Source: Christensenella timonensis (GTDB lineage Bacteria > Bacillota > Clostridia > Christensenellales > Christensenellaceae). Taken from it: 64,000 bases of DNA. How positions within the stretch are numbered: position 1 is the first letter of the stretch; every line of letters begins with the position of its first letter. The notes beneath the pieces are model-generated. The model did not search any database, was not told where the DNA came from, and was given only the letters and a program-made list of their open reading frames with translations. Below are positions 34,341 through 42,670 of this stretch, in pieces. Position numbers and translations under genes: made by a program. The stretch is taken from positions 310,001-374,000 of the forward strand of contig NZ_FLKP01000002.1 of the NCBI RefSeq assembly GCF_900087015.1, in the 5' to 3' direction.

Positions 34341-34871
34341 ATGCAATATACGGATATCGATTCCCTTTCACGGGAAAAGCTGCTTGAGCTTTGCAGGATA
34401 TATGCAAAAAACTGGCTGGCACACGATGGCTGCTGGTTTTTGTCCATCGAGCAAAAGCGCGGCATAAAGGAAGCTATGGAGCACGACGCGAATGCCTGGC
34501 GGCAGTTCACCGCTATCGAGGCGCGGCGCTTAAAAGAATTTTTGGGCCTTGGGGAATATGCGGGGACGGAAGGCCTTGCGCTTGCTTTCCGTTTCCGGCT
34601 GCAAGCCTCGCTCAACCAGCCGGAGATTACGATCGACGGTAACACCGTTACTTACCGCGCGCGTCATTGCCGCACGCAGGATGCGCGTAAGCGCAAAGGC
34701 CTCGATGATTTTCCGTGCCTGAGCGTTGGGCTGGAGGAATACTCCGGGTTCGCAAAAGCAATCGACCCACGCTTTGAGACGGAGGTTGTAAGCTGCCCGC
34801 CCAACCTCACCGAAGAGGGAGCGTGGTGCGTATGGAAATTTACGTTAAAAGAAGACCCTGCGGCGGTTTGA
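34341..34871 (+). CDS. DUF6125-like protein
   Basis: A 176-residue protein of unknown function. The segment CRIYAKNWLAHDGCWFLSIEQKRGIKEAMEHDANAWRQFTAIEARRLKEFLGLG resembles the family I know as DUF6125, where NWLAHDG and EA(K/R)R are conserved; the C-terminal half has several cysteines (CRTQDARKRKGLDDFPC...VVSCPPNLTEEGAWCVWKF) that might bind a cofactor. GGAGGTATTGGG is a strong ribosome site and a TATAAT lies shortly upstream. No function is assigned. Confidence 0.65.
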   Translation: MQYTDIDSLSREKLLELCRIYAKNWLAHDGCWFLSIEQKRGIKEAMEHDANAWRQFTAIEARRLKEFLGLGEYAGTEGLALAFRFRLQASLNQPEITIDGNTVTYRARHCRTQDARKRKGLDDFPCLSVGLEEYSGFAKAIDPRFETEVVSCPPNLTEEGAWCVWKFTLKEDPAAV

Positions 34872-34955
34872 TCCCGCAGCGGGGCCTTTTGCCGCATGGT
34901 TCGTTTTTTCAAACGTTTCCCTGATCCCCAAATTCCACTTCCTTTTTGCAACATA

Positions 34956-35600
34956 TTATAACAGGAATTTTCTTGATGGTGCAAAAGCTGTCTGGAAGCC
35001 GGGCCTTTTATCGATCGCGGTCACCGGGCACGTTTCTGCGCACAGCCCGCAATGCAGGCAGTTTTCCTGCCGGATCACGTAGGGCGTACCTGCCTTGATA
35101 CACTGCTGCGGACATACCGATGCGCATGTCCCGCATTCGATACATCCGTCGGTGATCAGGAAACCTTTGTATGTTTCCTCCTGTTTGCCGACCAAAAACG
35201 TTTCGCGGAATACCGGCGTTTGGGAAAGGTTGAAATATTCGCCCTGCCCTTCGTACAAGCAGAAGACCTCTAAGATGTTGCGGCTGTCGCCCGGATAGAC
35301 CTCGTTCATGGAGGGGTTTTGTTCAAAGATGGGCCGCAGGTAGTCCTGCTCCACCTGTTTTACCTTGCCGCGCAAACAGAGCATCTCCCAGTTTTTCGTC
35401 AGTCCCGTGAGCGCAACGAATTCCTGGTCTAAAAGCTGCCGGTAAAAGTTCTTCCCGCGCGCCGTCAAAAAATACAGGCAATCGTCCTCCACCATCATGA
35501 CGTCGATGATGCGCACCTCCGGTTTTCCCGACTCATCTACGGTGGCAAAGGCGCAATCCTTCACTTCACGTATCATTTGCAAATATTCTTTTGTTTCCAT
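34956..35600 (-). CDS. Pyridoxamine-phosphate-oxidase-like flavoprotein fused to a 2[4Fe-4S] ferredoxin
   Basis: A 214-residue two-domain redox protein. Residues 1-140 form a split-barrel FMN-binding domain (YLQMIREVKDCAFATVDESGKPEVRIIDVMMVEDDCLYFLTARGKNFYRQL), and residues 150-200 carry two ferredoxin motifs with C153, C156, C159, C163 and C181, C184, C187, C191. Such fusions are common in anaerobes and probably pass electrons between ferredoxin-type clusters and bound flavin; the partner is unknown. The start at 35600 follows GGGGGGAAAG. It is divergent from fabV with 91 bases between them. Confidence 0.85.
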   Translation of the reverse strand: METKEYLQMIREVKDCAFATVDESGKPEVRIIDVMMVEDDCLYFLTARGKNFYRQLLDQEFVALTGLTKNWEMLCLRGKVKQVEQDYLRPIFEQNPSMNEVYPGDSRNILEVFCLYEGQGEYFNLSQTPVFRETFLVGKQEETYKGFLITDGCIECGTCASVCPQQCIKAGTPYVIRQENCLHCGLCAETCPVTAIDKRPGFQTAFAPSRKFLL

Positions 35601-35691
35601 GGTCTTTCCCCCCAATATTTCTTGCTGAAAAATCCAGCGTACTATGGTAAAATAAACGCGTATCTTAATTTTGAAACAAAGGAGCTTCATC

Positions 35692-36873
35692 ATGATAGTA
35701 GAACCAAAAGTCAGGGGCTTTATCTGTACGACGGCGCATCCTGCGGGCTGCCGTGAAAATGTGCGGCGGCAGATCGAATACGTGAAGGGGCAACCGAAAA
35801 CACCGGGCGCAAAAAATGTGCTGGTGATCGGTTCGTCCACCGGATACGGCCTTTCGTCCCGTATTGCGGCTGCATATTCGTGCGGCGCATCGACGGTCGG
35901 CGTAATGTTCGAGCGTCCGGCAAACGGCAAGCGCACCGCTTCTTCCGGCTGGTACAACACCGCCGCCTTTGAAGAATTTGCCCACGCAGACGGTCTCTAT
36001 GCAAAGACCATCAACGGCGACGCATTCTCCAGGGAGATCAAGGAACAGGCCATAGGCCTGATCCGTCGCGACTTAGGGCAGGTGGATATGGTCGTTTACA
36101 GCCTTGCCTCCCCGCGCAGGACGGTCGCGGACGGCACGACTTATTCCTCCGTCCTCAAGACGACGGACAGCGACTATACCAACAAGACCATCGACCTGAA
36201 TACCCGGAAAATATCCGAGGTCACCGTTACCCCCGCAACGCAGCAGGAGATAGACGATACCGTCAAAGTCATGGGCGGTGAGGACTGGAAAGACTGGATC
36301 GCCGCATTGGGCAGCGCGGGCGTCCTTGCAGGGGGCGCGACCACGGTCGCCTATTCTTATATCGGGCCGGAGCTGACCTACCCGATGTACACCAACGGCT
36401 CCATCGGCAAGGCAAAGGAACACTTGTTTGCGACGTCGCAGGAGATCGCGCGGGAGTTCCCCGGCGTTTCCGCTTATATTTCCGTCAACAAAGGGCTTGT
36501 AACACAGTCTTCTGCCGCGATCCCCATCGTCCCGCTTTACATCTCCATCCTTTACCGGGTCATGAAAGACATGGGACTGCATGAGGGCTGCATCGAGCAA
36601 ATGTACCGTATGCTGCACGACCGCCTGCTTGCAAAGGACGTTCCCACGGACGAACGCGGCATGATCCGTTTGGACGACTGGGAAATGCGCAAAGACGTGC
36701 AGGACGCGGTGAGCGCGGCGTGGGATAAGATCTCCGATGAAAATTTGGAGCAGCTCGCGGACGTTGCCGGATACTGGGAGGATTTTTACCAGATGTTCGG
36801 CTTTGATATCCCAGGGGTAGATTACAGCGCGGACGTTAATACGGAAGTCAGCGTGCCGAGCATCGGCGAATGA
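35692..36873 (+). CDS. fabV: Enoyl-[acyl-carrier-protein]/trans-2-enoyl-CoA reductase (FabV)
   Basis: A 393-residue NADH-dependent enoyl reductase of the FabV/TER family, the final reduction step of fatty-acid elongation or of crotonyl-CoA to butyryl-CoA. The start MIVEPKVRGFICTTAHPAGC, the NAD loop GSSTGYGLSSR (48-58), YSLASPRR, and the active-site pair Y233-x8-K242 in PMYTNGSIGKAK are diagnostic. AAAGGAG nine bases before the ATG at 35692 fixes the start. The transaldolase-like gene follows by 13 bases and may be co-transcribed. Confidence 0.95.
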   Translation: MIVEPKVRGFICTTAHPAGCRENVRRQIEYVKGQPKTPGAKNVLVIGSSTGYGLSSRIAAAYSCGASTVGVMFERPANGKRTASSGWYNTAAFEEFAHADGLYAKTINGDAFSREIKEQAIGLIRRDLGQVDMVVYSLASPRRTVADGTTYSSVLKTTDSDYTNKTIDLNTRKISEVTVTPATQQEIDDTVKVMGGEDWKDWIAALGSAGVLAGGATTVAYSYIGPELTYPMYTNGSIGKAKEHLFATSQEIAREFPGVSAYISVNKGLVTQSSAAIPIVPLYISILYRVMKDMGLHEGCIEQMYRMLHDRLLAKDVPTDERGMIRLDDWEMRKDVQDAVSAAWDKISDENLEQLADVAGYWEDFYQMFGFDIPGVDYSADVNTEVSVPSIGE

Positions 36874-36886
36874 GGGGGGACGAACC

Positions 36887-37564
36887 ATGCTTGTATTGAT
36901 CGATCATGCCAATATTGACGAAATCCGGAAGCTATACGACAGCTTCCCTTATGACGGGGTCACCACCAACCCGTCCATCCTGTTGAAGGAACACCAGAAC
37001 ATTTTCCATGTATTAAAGGAGATCCGCTCGTTTATTCCCAAGGAATCCATGCTGCACGCGCAGCTTATTTCCGACACAGCGGAAAAAATGGTGGACGAAG
37101 CGCATTTCATGCTGCGGGAATTAGGGGACGACCTGTTCGTCAAGGTGCCGGTCACCCCCGAAGGGCTGCGCGCCATCCGCCTGCTGAAAAAGGAAGGCAT
37201 CAACATCACGGCGACCGTCGTCTATAACGCCATGCAGGCCTTTATGGCGGCCAAGGCGGGCGCGCGTTTTGCCGCGCCGTACATCAACCGCCTCGATAAC
37301 ATGGGCGCGGACGGGATCCAGGTGGCAAAGGACATCCACGACATTTTCCGCATCCACAACTTAGAGGCGCAGGTCATTGCGGCAAGCTTCCGCAATTCGC
37401 ACCAGGTGCTGAGCCTGTGCAAATATGGCGTAGGCGCGGTCACTGCGGGGCCGGACGTGCTGCGTGCGCTCACTTACCACGACGCAACGATGTGCGCGGA
37501 CGAAAACTTCGGACAAGATTTCCTGGCGCTGGTGAACGAAGTAGAGGGAACGCACCTGAAGTAA
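36887..37564 (+). CDS. Transaldolase / fructose-6-phosphate aldolase family protein
   Basis: A 225-residue class I aldolase of the small transaldolase (FSA/TalC) group. DGVTTNPSILLKE, the Schiff-base lysine in DLFVKVPVTPEGLRAI, the INITATVVYNAMQAFMAAKAGARFAAPYINRLDNMGADG block, and AASFRNSHQV are conserved. It transfers or cleaves dihydroxyacetone units of sugar phosphates, so it could join the pentose phosphate pathway or act on products of the window's sugar modules. It follows fabV closely and ends in a strong terminator. Confidence 0.9.
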   Translation: MLVLIDHANIDEIRKLYDSFPYDGVTTNPSILLKEHQNIFHVLKEIRSFIPKESMLHAQLISDTAEKMVDEAHFMLRELGDDLFVKVPVTPEGLRAIRLLKKEGINITATVVYNAMQAFMAAKAGARFAAPYINRLDNMGADGIQVAKDIHDIFRIHNLEAQVIAASFRNSHQVLSLCKYGVGAVTAGPDVLRALTYHDATMCADENFGQDFLALVNEVEGTHLK

Positions 37565-37572
37565 GCAATAGG

Positions 37573-37606
37573 AAAAAAGGACTGCCATCAAAAGCAGTCC
37601 TTTTTT
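37573..37606. terminator. Bidirectional terminator
   Basis: Stem AAAAAAGGACTGC (37573-37585) with GCAGTCCTTTTTT (37594-37606), eight-base loop. It ends the fabV-transaldolase unit and the convergent isomerase gene. Confidence 0.92.
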
Positions 37607-37613
37607 GTATCGT

Positions 37614-38297
37614 TTACAGGAACTTGTCGTACTCGTTGCACAAAAGGTGCAGCGGCTGCTCGTCTTCTTCGATGCCCGAAAAACGGCTGGCGTCTTCCGC
37701 CCAGTAATTATCCGTGTTGTCGTCGTTGACGGAGGATACCTCCCAGGCGATCAGGTCTCCCGTTCCCTTTTCCGCGCCGAAGGTATGGAGCGAATACGGC
37801 GCTAAGGTGATGCTGTTGCCGCGCGTGATCAGGAACTTTTCACCCGCCTTGACTGTCCTGGGGATCCCGTCGCAATAGAACGTAACGTCACTTTCGGTGT
37901 CCGGCTGCAAGTCCTTCGTTACATTGTAAAGGATCATGAACATATCCCCGCCGCCGCGGTTGATGATATCTTCCGTTTTTGTAACGTGGTAATGGAGCGG
38001 CAGCCTCTGGCCGTCCTTTACAAAAAGCATTTTTTCAGCGTACGGCGTGCCTACGCCCGGCTCATCCTGCAAACCGTTACGGATGGTGAAAAGGACTGCC
38101 CCTATTTCGTCAAAATTCTTCATGCCGAAATCGGTCAAGTCCCATCCCTGCATCACGCGGCGGATGCGGCTTGTATCTTCCTTACTGTTCTTCCAGTCGT
38201 CGAGCGTCCAATAAGCAAAATCCGGCAGGCGGATCATATGCGCCTCAAGCGCCTCTTTCGTTTTCTGCAAAATCTGGTTCACTTCTGATCTTTTCAT
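37614..38297 (-). CDS. D-lyxose ketol-isomerase family cupin
   Basis: A 227-residue cupin-fold sugar isomerase. The metal site lies in QRLPLHYHVTKTEDIINRGGG (His, His, Lys, Glu) and a second-motif His in LAPYSLHTFGAEKG; both match the D-lyxose isomerase family (formerly DUF1498), which interconverts D-lyxose with D-xylulose or D-mannose with D-fructose. A xylulokinase gene 1.6 kb away on the same strand could use its D-xylulose product. RBS AAAGGTAA lies upstream. No transporter is adjacent. Confidence 0.87.
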   Translation of the reverse strand: MKRSEVNQILQKTKEALEAHMIRLPDFAYWTLDDWKNSKEDTSRIRRVMQGWDLTDFGMKNFDEIGAVLFTIRNGLQDEPGVGTPYAEKMLFVKDGQRLPLHYHVTKTEDIINRGGGDMFMILYNVTKDLQPDTESDVTFYCDGIPRTVKAGEKFLITRGNSITLAPYSLHTFGAEKGTGDLIAWEVSSVNDDNTDNYWAEDASRFSGIEEDEQPLHLLCNEYDKFL

Positions 38298-38381
38298 CGC
38301 GTTACCTTTCCCCTCATGTAATCGTTCTTTCCCTATGATAGCACCTGCTGCAAAAGCGTGTCAATTCACTCGTGCTTATTT

Positions 38382-39203
38382 TCACGCGACCGCCTGGTTG
38401 AGCACATACTCGACCCGGTCAAAGGCGGTTCCCCCGTCCTTTAATTCCTGCGGCAGCAAAAAGGAGAGCACTACGCTTTCGCCCGGCCCAATAGGTTCCT
38501 GCATTGCGCGCATCTGTGCATAAACGATATCCGTATTATTTGCAAATTTTACCGTGATATTCAATAGCTTACAGGCTTGCGCCGCCCCGTTGCTGACCGT
38601 AAGCTGTGCGCCGCTGTCCACCTGCTCGACGCTGACGCTGACCTGCTTTGTAATATCGACATATTCGTTTTCCTCCATCGATACGCTGACTTCCGCATTG
38701 ACGGCGGGCGGCAGCTCGTTCGGTTTTTTTTCGATGGGGATCGAAATACTTTTCCCTGCGCTCACCTGGTAGAATACCAGCTCGTAGCTGTCTTCCGGCG
38801 AATTGAGCGCCACCGTGACTTTGGGTATCGTAATTTCGTTCGTATTCCTGACCTGCACGATCATATTGTTGCCCGCAATGATCGTCGAGGTACACTTGAC
38901 CCCTTTCCCATATTCATCCGCCTGCGCCTGCGTCTCTTTTTCATCATGGAGGATATCGCTGCTCCCGTTTTCCTCCGTTGCGGCGCCCTGCGCCTCCGTG
39001 CTTTCCGCAGCGGGCTTCCCTGCCCCATCCGGCGTTTCCTCTCCCTCGTCAGAAGGGGCTGAAGATACCTCCGGCGTGCTTGCGGTTCCTGCAGGCTCGG
39101 GCGATGCTATGACCTGCACCTTGCCCGCATTGGGCAGGGCGCATGCGTTTAAGGTGCATATAAGCGTGAAAGCGCCTATCATAACCACCAGTATTTTTTT
39201 CAC
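38382..39203 (-). CDS. Putative lipoprotein, unknown function
   Basis: A 273-residue exported lipoprotein. The signal peptide KKILVVMIGAFTLICTLNAC gives a lipobox with Cys 21. Then comes a 75-residue acidic, Ser/Thr/Pro/Glu-rich tether, followed by a beta-rich domain of two similar halves (IIAGNNMIVQVRNTNEITIPKVTVALN... and ...LLNITVKFANNTDIVYAQMRAMQEPIGPGESV), which look like two immunoglobulin-like modules of the kind that bind or present surface structures. The start codon is GTG at 39203, with AAGGA upstream. I cannot name a function. Confidence 0.75.
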   Translation of the reverse strand: MKKILVVMIGAFTLICTLNACALPNAGKVQVIASPEPAGTASTPEVSSAPSDEGEETPDGAGKPAAESTEAQGAATEENGSSDILHDEKETQAQADEYGKGVKCTSTIIAGNNMIVQVRNTNEITIPKVTVALNSPEDSYELVFYQVSAGKSISIPIEKKPNELPPAVNAEVSVSMEENEYVDITKQVSVSVEQVDSGAQLTVSNGAAQACKLLNITVKFANNTDIVYAQMRAMQEPIGPGESVVLSFLLPQELKDGGTAFDRVEYVLNQAVA

Positions 39204-39333
39204 GTTCCACAGTCCTTTTCTAAGAATACTGCCATTATAGCAGAACTATGGAAAAGGTGTGGAAAACCGGCAAAATATTAACAGATTGTTTACGGTTCCG
39301 CCATATCTGGGGCCGGGATATCCTGCCGCCTTA

Positions 39334-39362
39334 TTGACGGGGCAGCGGCCTCCTGTTAAAAT
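39334..39362 (+). promoter_or_regulatory. Promoter of the fluoride-responsive unit
   Basis: TTGACG (39334-39339), a 17-base spacer and TAAAAT (39357-39362). The predicted start about seven bases later coincides with the first base of the riboswitch aptamer. Confidence 0.75.
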
Positions 39363-39368
39363 AAGTAT

Positions 39369-39427
39369 GAGGGAATGAAGTTCTCCCGTGGGAAACCAAA
39401 ACTGCTTTTTGAGCTGATGACTTCTGC
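39369..39427 (+). ncRNA. Fluoride riboswitch (crcB motif)
   Basis: The layout matches the fluoride aptamer: a first hairpin GGGAATGAAGTTCTCCC (39371-39387), then AAACTGC, a short variable loop and GCTGATGACTTCTGC (39413-39427). The T. petrophila element has the same order (hairpin with GATGAGG, AAACTGCCC, GGGCTGATGGCCTC). The 3' half forms a pseudoknot with the first loop when fluoride is bound. The downstream gene encodes a FluC/CrcB fluoride channel, the standard partner. Confidence 0.92.
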
Positions 39428-39455
39428 AGGACACGCAGGAGTCGCCAGCTTTTTT
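39413..39455 (+). terminator. Expression-platform terminator of the fluoride riboswitch
   Basis: GCTG-AT-GACTTCTGC (39413-39427) pairs with GCAGGAGTC-GC-CAGC (39435-39449), followed by six T. The left arm is the same RNA that closes the aptamer pseudoknot, so ligand binding and termination exclude each other: fluoride should turn the channel gene on. Confidence 0.9.
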
Positions 39456-39478
39456 ATTGACGGAAAGGAAATGGATCT

Positions 39479-39868
39479 ATGATTGAATTTTTAGTAGTGG
39501 GGGCGGGCGGCTTTATCGGCTGCTGCCTGCGTTTTTTGATCACCAAGCTGATGATGCCCCTGCCTGTGCAAATGCCGCTGGCAACACTTTTTTCCAACAT
39601 CATCGCCGGTTTCCTGGTCGGCTTCCTGGCAGGTATGGAAAAACAGACTTCCTTCATCACGCCGCGCGCAAAGCTCTTTTTGACGACGGGTATGCTCGGC
39701 GGGCTTTCCACCTTTTCCACCTTCAGCATGGAAACGATCAATTTATTTTTGGCCTCCGACTATGCCCGCGCGTTCGGCAACATCGTCTTTAACCTTATTT
39801 TCAGTTTCCTTGGCGTCATCCTCGGTATGTCCGTTTCAAAATTGCTGTTCAAAAGCAGCGCCGCCTGA
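39479..39868 (+). CDS. fluC: Fluoride ion channel FluC (CrcB)
   Basis: A 129-residue, four-helix membrane protein that expels fluoride as a dual-topology dimer. GAGGFIGCCLRFLI, the polar-track Asn in ATLFSNIIAGFLVGFL, and the signature GMLGGLSTFSTFSMETINL (Phe box and sodium-site region) are conserved. AAAGGA lies nine bases before the ATG at 39479; an earlier ATG at 39471 runs into a stop after two codons. It is controlled by the riboswitch immediately upstream. Only one copy is present, as expected for a homodimer. Confidence 0.96.
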   Translation: MIEFLVVGAGGFIGCCLRFLITKLMMPLPVQMPLATLFSNIIAGFLVGFLAGMEKQTSFITPRAKLFLTTGMLGGLSTFSTFSMETINLFLASDYARAFGNIVFNLIFSFLGVILGMSVSKLLFKSSAA

Positions 39869-39883
39869 CCGCCGCGGCATCAA

Positions 39884-39910
39884 AAAAGACCGGCAGATCG
39901 CCGGTCTTTT
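39884..39910. terminator. Bidirectional terminator between fluC and xylB
   Basis: AAAAGACCGGC (39884-39894) pairs with GCCGGTCTTTT (39900-39910), loop AGATC. Confidence 0.9.
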
Positions 39911-39924
39911 CCTATATACCGCTT

Positions 39925-41448
39925 TCAGATGCCGGCCAATTTTTTGTATTCCTCTTTTAAGCACCCATAAAGGTCGTTGTATATCTCATAATATTTGGGG
40001 TATTCCCTCTGGTTTTCCGGGATGGGCGGGCAGCTCTGGTCTGTTTTAACCGCTTTTGCGCATGCCGCCGGGACGTCGCTGTAGAGCCCTGCGCCCACTG
40101 CGGCAAGAATCGCCACGCCGAGGGCCGGCCCCTCCTGCGACACGATCGTTTTGACATCGCAGCCATAGAGGTCGGCAAGCATCTGCCGCCACACCGGGCT
40201 GGTTCCTCCGCCGCCGCATGCCATCATCTCGTCGATCGTAACGCCCATGCCGTCCAGGATATCCGCACAATTTTTCAGCGAAAAAGAAACGCCCTCCATG
40301 ACCGCACGGATCATGTCTTTTTTGGTATGGATGGCGGACAGCCCAAAAAATACGCCGCGGCAGTCGGGATCTAGGTGCGGCGTACGCTCCCCCATCAGGT
40401 AGGGGAGATAAATCAGTTTATGGCTGCCTACAGGAACGCCCGCCGCGTCTTTTCCCATCAGGTCGTAAACGTTCGCGCCCTGTTTTTTCGCCTGCTCAAC
40501 ATAATCCTGGCAGAACTGGTCGCGGAACCATTTGAGCGAGAGCCCCGCGCCCTGCGTCACGCCCATCACATGCCAACAGCCCGGGACTGCACAGCAAAAG
40601 GTATGTACGCGGCCTTTAGGGTCTATGGTGACCTTTGAACTATGCGCATAGACAACGCCGCTGGTACCGATCGTCGTAAACGCACGCCCGTCCTGCACAA
40701 TGCCCGTACCTACAGCCGCTGCCGCATTGTCGCCCGCGCCGCCTACAACGACCGTTTTTTCCGAAAGCCCCGTTTCTTTGGCGACCTCCGGCAGGATGGC
40801 GCCCGTGACCTCGGGCGATTCATATACCTTTGCCAGCAGCGAGGGGTCGATATCCAGTTTTTCCAGCACCTCTGCCGACCACTGCCGTTTGGGTACGTCG
40901 AGAAGCTGCATCCCGCTCGCATCCGACACTTCCGTCGCGTATTCCCCGGTCAGGATAAAGCGGATATAATCCTTGGGCAGCAGGATATGGCGGCATTTCG
41001 CATAGTTTTCCGGTTCATTGTTGCGCACCCACAAAATCTTGGAGGCGGTAAAGCCTGTAAGCGCAGGGTTGGCTGTGATCTCAATGAGCCGCTGTGCCCC
41101 TACCTTTTGCGTGATCTCCTCACATTCCTTTGCCGTGCGCTGGTCGCACCAGATGATGGACGGCCGGATGACTTCGTTTTGTTCGTCCAGCATCACCAAT
41201 CCGTGCATCTGGCCCGAAAGCCCGACGCCGGAGATATCCCCGCCCTGCACGCCGGATGTGCTGACTACATCTTTTATCGTTTTTAACACCGCGTCGCGCC
41301 AATCTTCCGCGCGCTGCTCCGCCCAGCCGTTGTGCGGCTGGTACATCGGATATTCCTGCGAGCTGGAAGCGACCACCTGGAACGCCTCGTCAAAAAGCAC
41401 GGTTTTTGTGGCCGACGTGCCGATATCGATCCCAATCAAATATTTCAT
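39925..41448 (-). CDS. xylB: Xylulokinase (FGGY family)
   Basis: A 507-residue sugar kinase that phosphorylates D-xylulose to xylulose-5-phosphate. YLIGIDIGTSATKTVLFD is the first phosphate loop, VGLSGQMHGLVMLDEQNEVIRPSIIWCDQRT the substrate and catalytic region typical of XylB, and VVVGGAGDNAAAAVGTGIV and CGGGGTSPVWRQMLADLYG close the ATP site. RBS GGGAGGAT precedes the ATG. No xylose isomerase is adjacent; the lyxose-isomerase-family gene at 37614 is the nearest possible source of D-xylulose. Confidence 0.93.
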   Translation of the reverse strand: MKYLIGIDIGTSATKTVLFDEAFQVVASSSQEYPMYQPHNGWAEQRAEDWRDAVLKTIKDVVSTSGVQGGDISGVGLSGQMHGLVMLDEQNEVIRPSIIWCDQRTAKECEEITQKVGAQRLIEITANPALTGFTASKILWVRNNEPENYAKCRHILLPKDYIRFILTGEYATEVSDASGMQLLDVPKRQWSAEVLEKLDIDPSLLAKVYESPEVTGAILPEVAKETGLSEKTVVVGGAGDNAAAAVGTGIVQDGRAFTTIGTSGVVYAHSSKVTIDPKGRVHTFCCAVPGCWHVMGVTQGAGLSLKWFRDQFCQDYVEQAKKQGANVYDLMGKDAAGVPVGSHKLIYLPYLMGERTPHLDPDCRGVFFGLSAIHTKKDMIRAVMEGVSFSLKNCADILDGMGVTIDEMMACGGGGTSPVWRQMLADLYGCDVKTIVSQEGPALGVAILAAVGAGLYSDVPAACAKAVKTDQSCPPIPENQREYPKYYEIYNDLYGCLKEEYKKLAGI

Positions 41449-41504
41449 GTCCTATCCTCCCGGTTTTCTTGATTCCCTATCCCCTATTATACCTGAACTG
41501 GGAA

Positions 41505-41533
41505 TAAAAAAACCACTCCTTTTGCAGGAATGG
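41505..41533 (-). terminator. Terminator of the GDPD gene
   Basis: On the minus strand CCATTCC (41533-41527) pairs with GGAGTGG (41519-41513), loop TGCAAAA, then eight T. Confidence 0.8.
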
Positions 41534-41551
41534 CCTGTTATTCTTTTTCCG

Positions 41552-42409
41552 TTACCGGATATCCTTAGGGCGGAACCCTTCAAAAATCACGGAATCCGTA
41601 TATTGCTTCGCATCGTCATACTGTTCGTGGTTGCGTACCGTCCAGGCGAAGATCGGCGCGCCTTTCCTGCGCAGCCGCCTGATCAGCCGCGAATTAACCT
41701 TATGCAGCTCGTAGCTGATAAAATTGGGCTTACAGATAAAATTCACACCCAGCTTCTGGACGATGAACAACAGGTTCGCAATCAAAAACCGTTTGATCCT
41801 GCTGACTGTAAACTCGTTACATTTCCAAAAATTACAGGCAAGCTGCCCGCGGTAGATATGCGGCGCGTTTCGCCGAAACCACCTGACGGAAAACGGCGAA
41901 AACGACTGGATCGCGTATTTTCCTTCATAGTCGAACAGTATCCGGTAAAGCTTTCTTTCCAATTCGCCCGCCATACCGTGGTTTTTGATCTCGATCAGCA
42001 GCGGGACTTTCCCCCCGACCACTGTGAGCGCTTCTGCAAGCGTGGGGATCTTCTGTCCAGTCCCTTTAAGCCGCAAATTCCGCAGCTCGCGGTAGGTACG
42101 GTCCCTGAGCCTTCCCGTTACGCCTGTCATACGTTCTAAATCCCTGTCATGGAACACCATGACCTGGCCGTCCTTTGAAAGCTGCACGTCGAGCTCGATC
42201 GCAAAACCTGCATCCACCGCACTTTGAAAAGCGGGAAGGGAATTTTCCGGAACCGCATCATCATGCAGTCCCCTGTGTGCATATTGGAACTCCGTCAGCC
42301 ATGTCTTTTCCTGCGGCGGGGATACGACCGTCATGATCCGGTTTAAGATCAGTACGGCAACGGCTCCCAGCCCGATGACGATCAGGCAAGCTGTTAAGTC
42401 TGAAACCAT
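41552..42409 (-). CDS. Membrane-anchored glycerophosphodiester phosphodiesterase
   Basis: A 285-residue GDPD enzyme that hydrolyses glycerophosphodiesters to glycerol-3-phosphate and an alcohol. The catalytic signature is complete: YAHRGLHDDAVPENSLPAFQSAVDAGFAIELDVQLSKDGQVMVFHD (both catalytic His and the Glu/Asp metal ligands), with LLIEIKNH later. One membrane helix (LTACLIVIGLGAVAVLILN) at the N-terminus anchors it. The start at 42409 has GGAAGTGAG upstream; an in-frame ATG at 42439 is an alternative. It may recycle lipid headgroups or teichoic-acid breakdown products. Confidence 0.9.
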   Translation of the reverse strand: MVSDLTACLIVIGLGAVAVLILNRIMTVVSPPQEKTWLTEFQYAHRGLHDDAVPENSLPAFQSAVDAGFAIELDVQLSKDGQVMVFHDRDLERMTGVTGRLRDRTYRELRNLRLKGTGQKIPTLAEALTVVGGKVPLLIEIKNHGMAGELERKLYRILFDYEGKYAIQSFSPFSVRWFRRNAPHIYRGQLACNFWKCNEFTVSRIKRFLIANLLFIVQKLGVNFICKPNFISYELHKVNSRLIRRLRRKGAPIFAWTVRNHEQYDDAKQYTDSVIFEGFRPKDIR

Positions 42410-42670
42410 GTGTGTTTTCTCACTTCCTTTTGTTACCATGCCTATTATAATCGAAAACATATAAATAGGAAATAGAAATCTTCGTAAAACTTTCTTAAAA
42501 ATAAATGAATTTTGCTCCGCTGCGGTTGTTTTTACGCATGGTTCCTTTCTCTCGCAGATATCCTCTCGTTTTTGCCCGTTTATGGATATTTTCATTTTTT
42601 ATGTTTCATTTCAAAAAAATACTTTATTAATATAATATATCCCTATAAAAATGAAAGAAGGTGTGTATTG

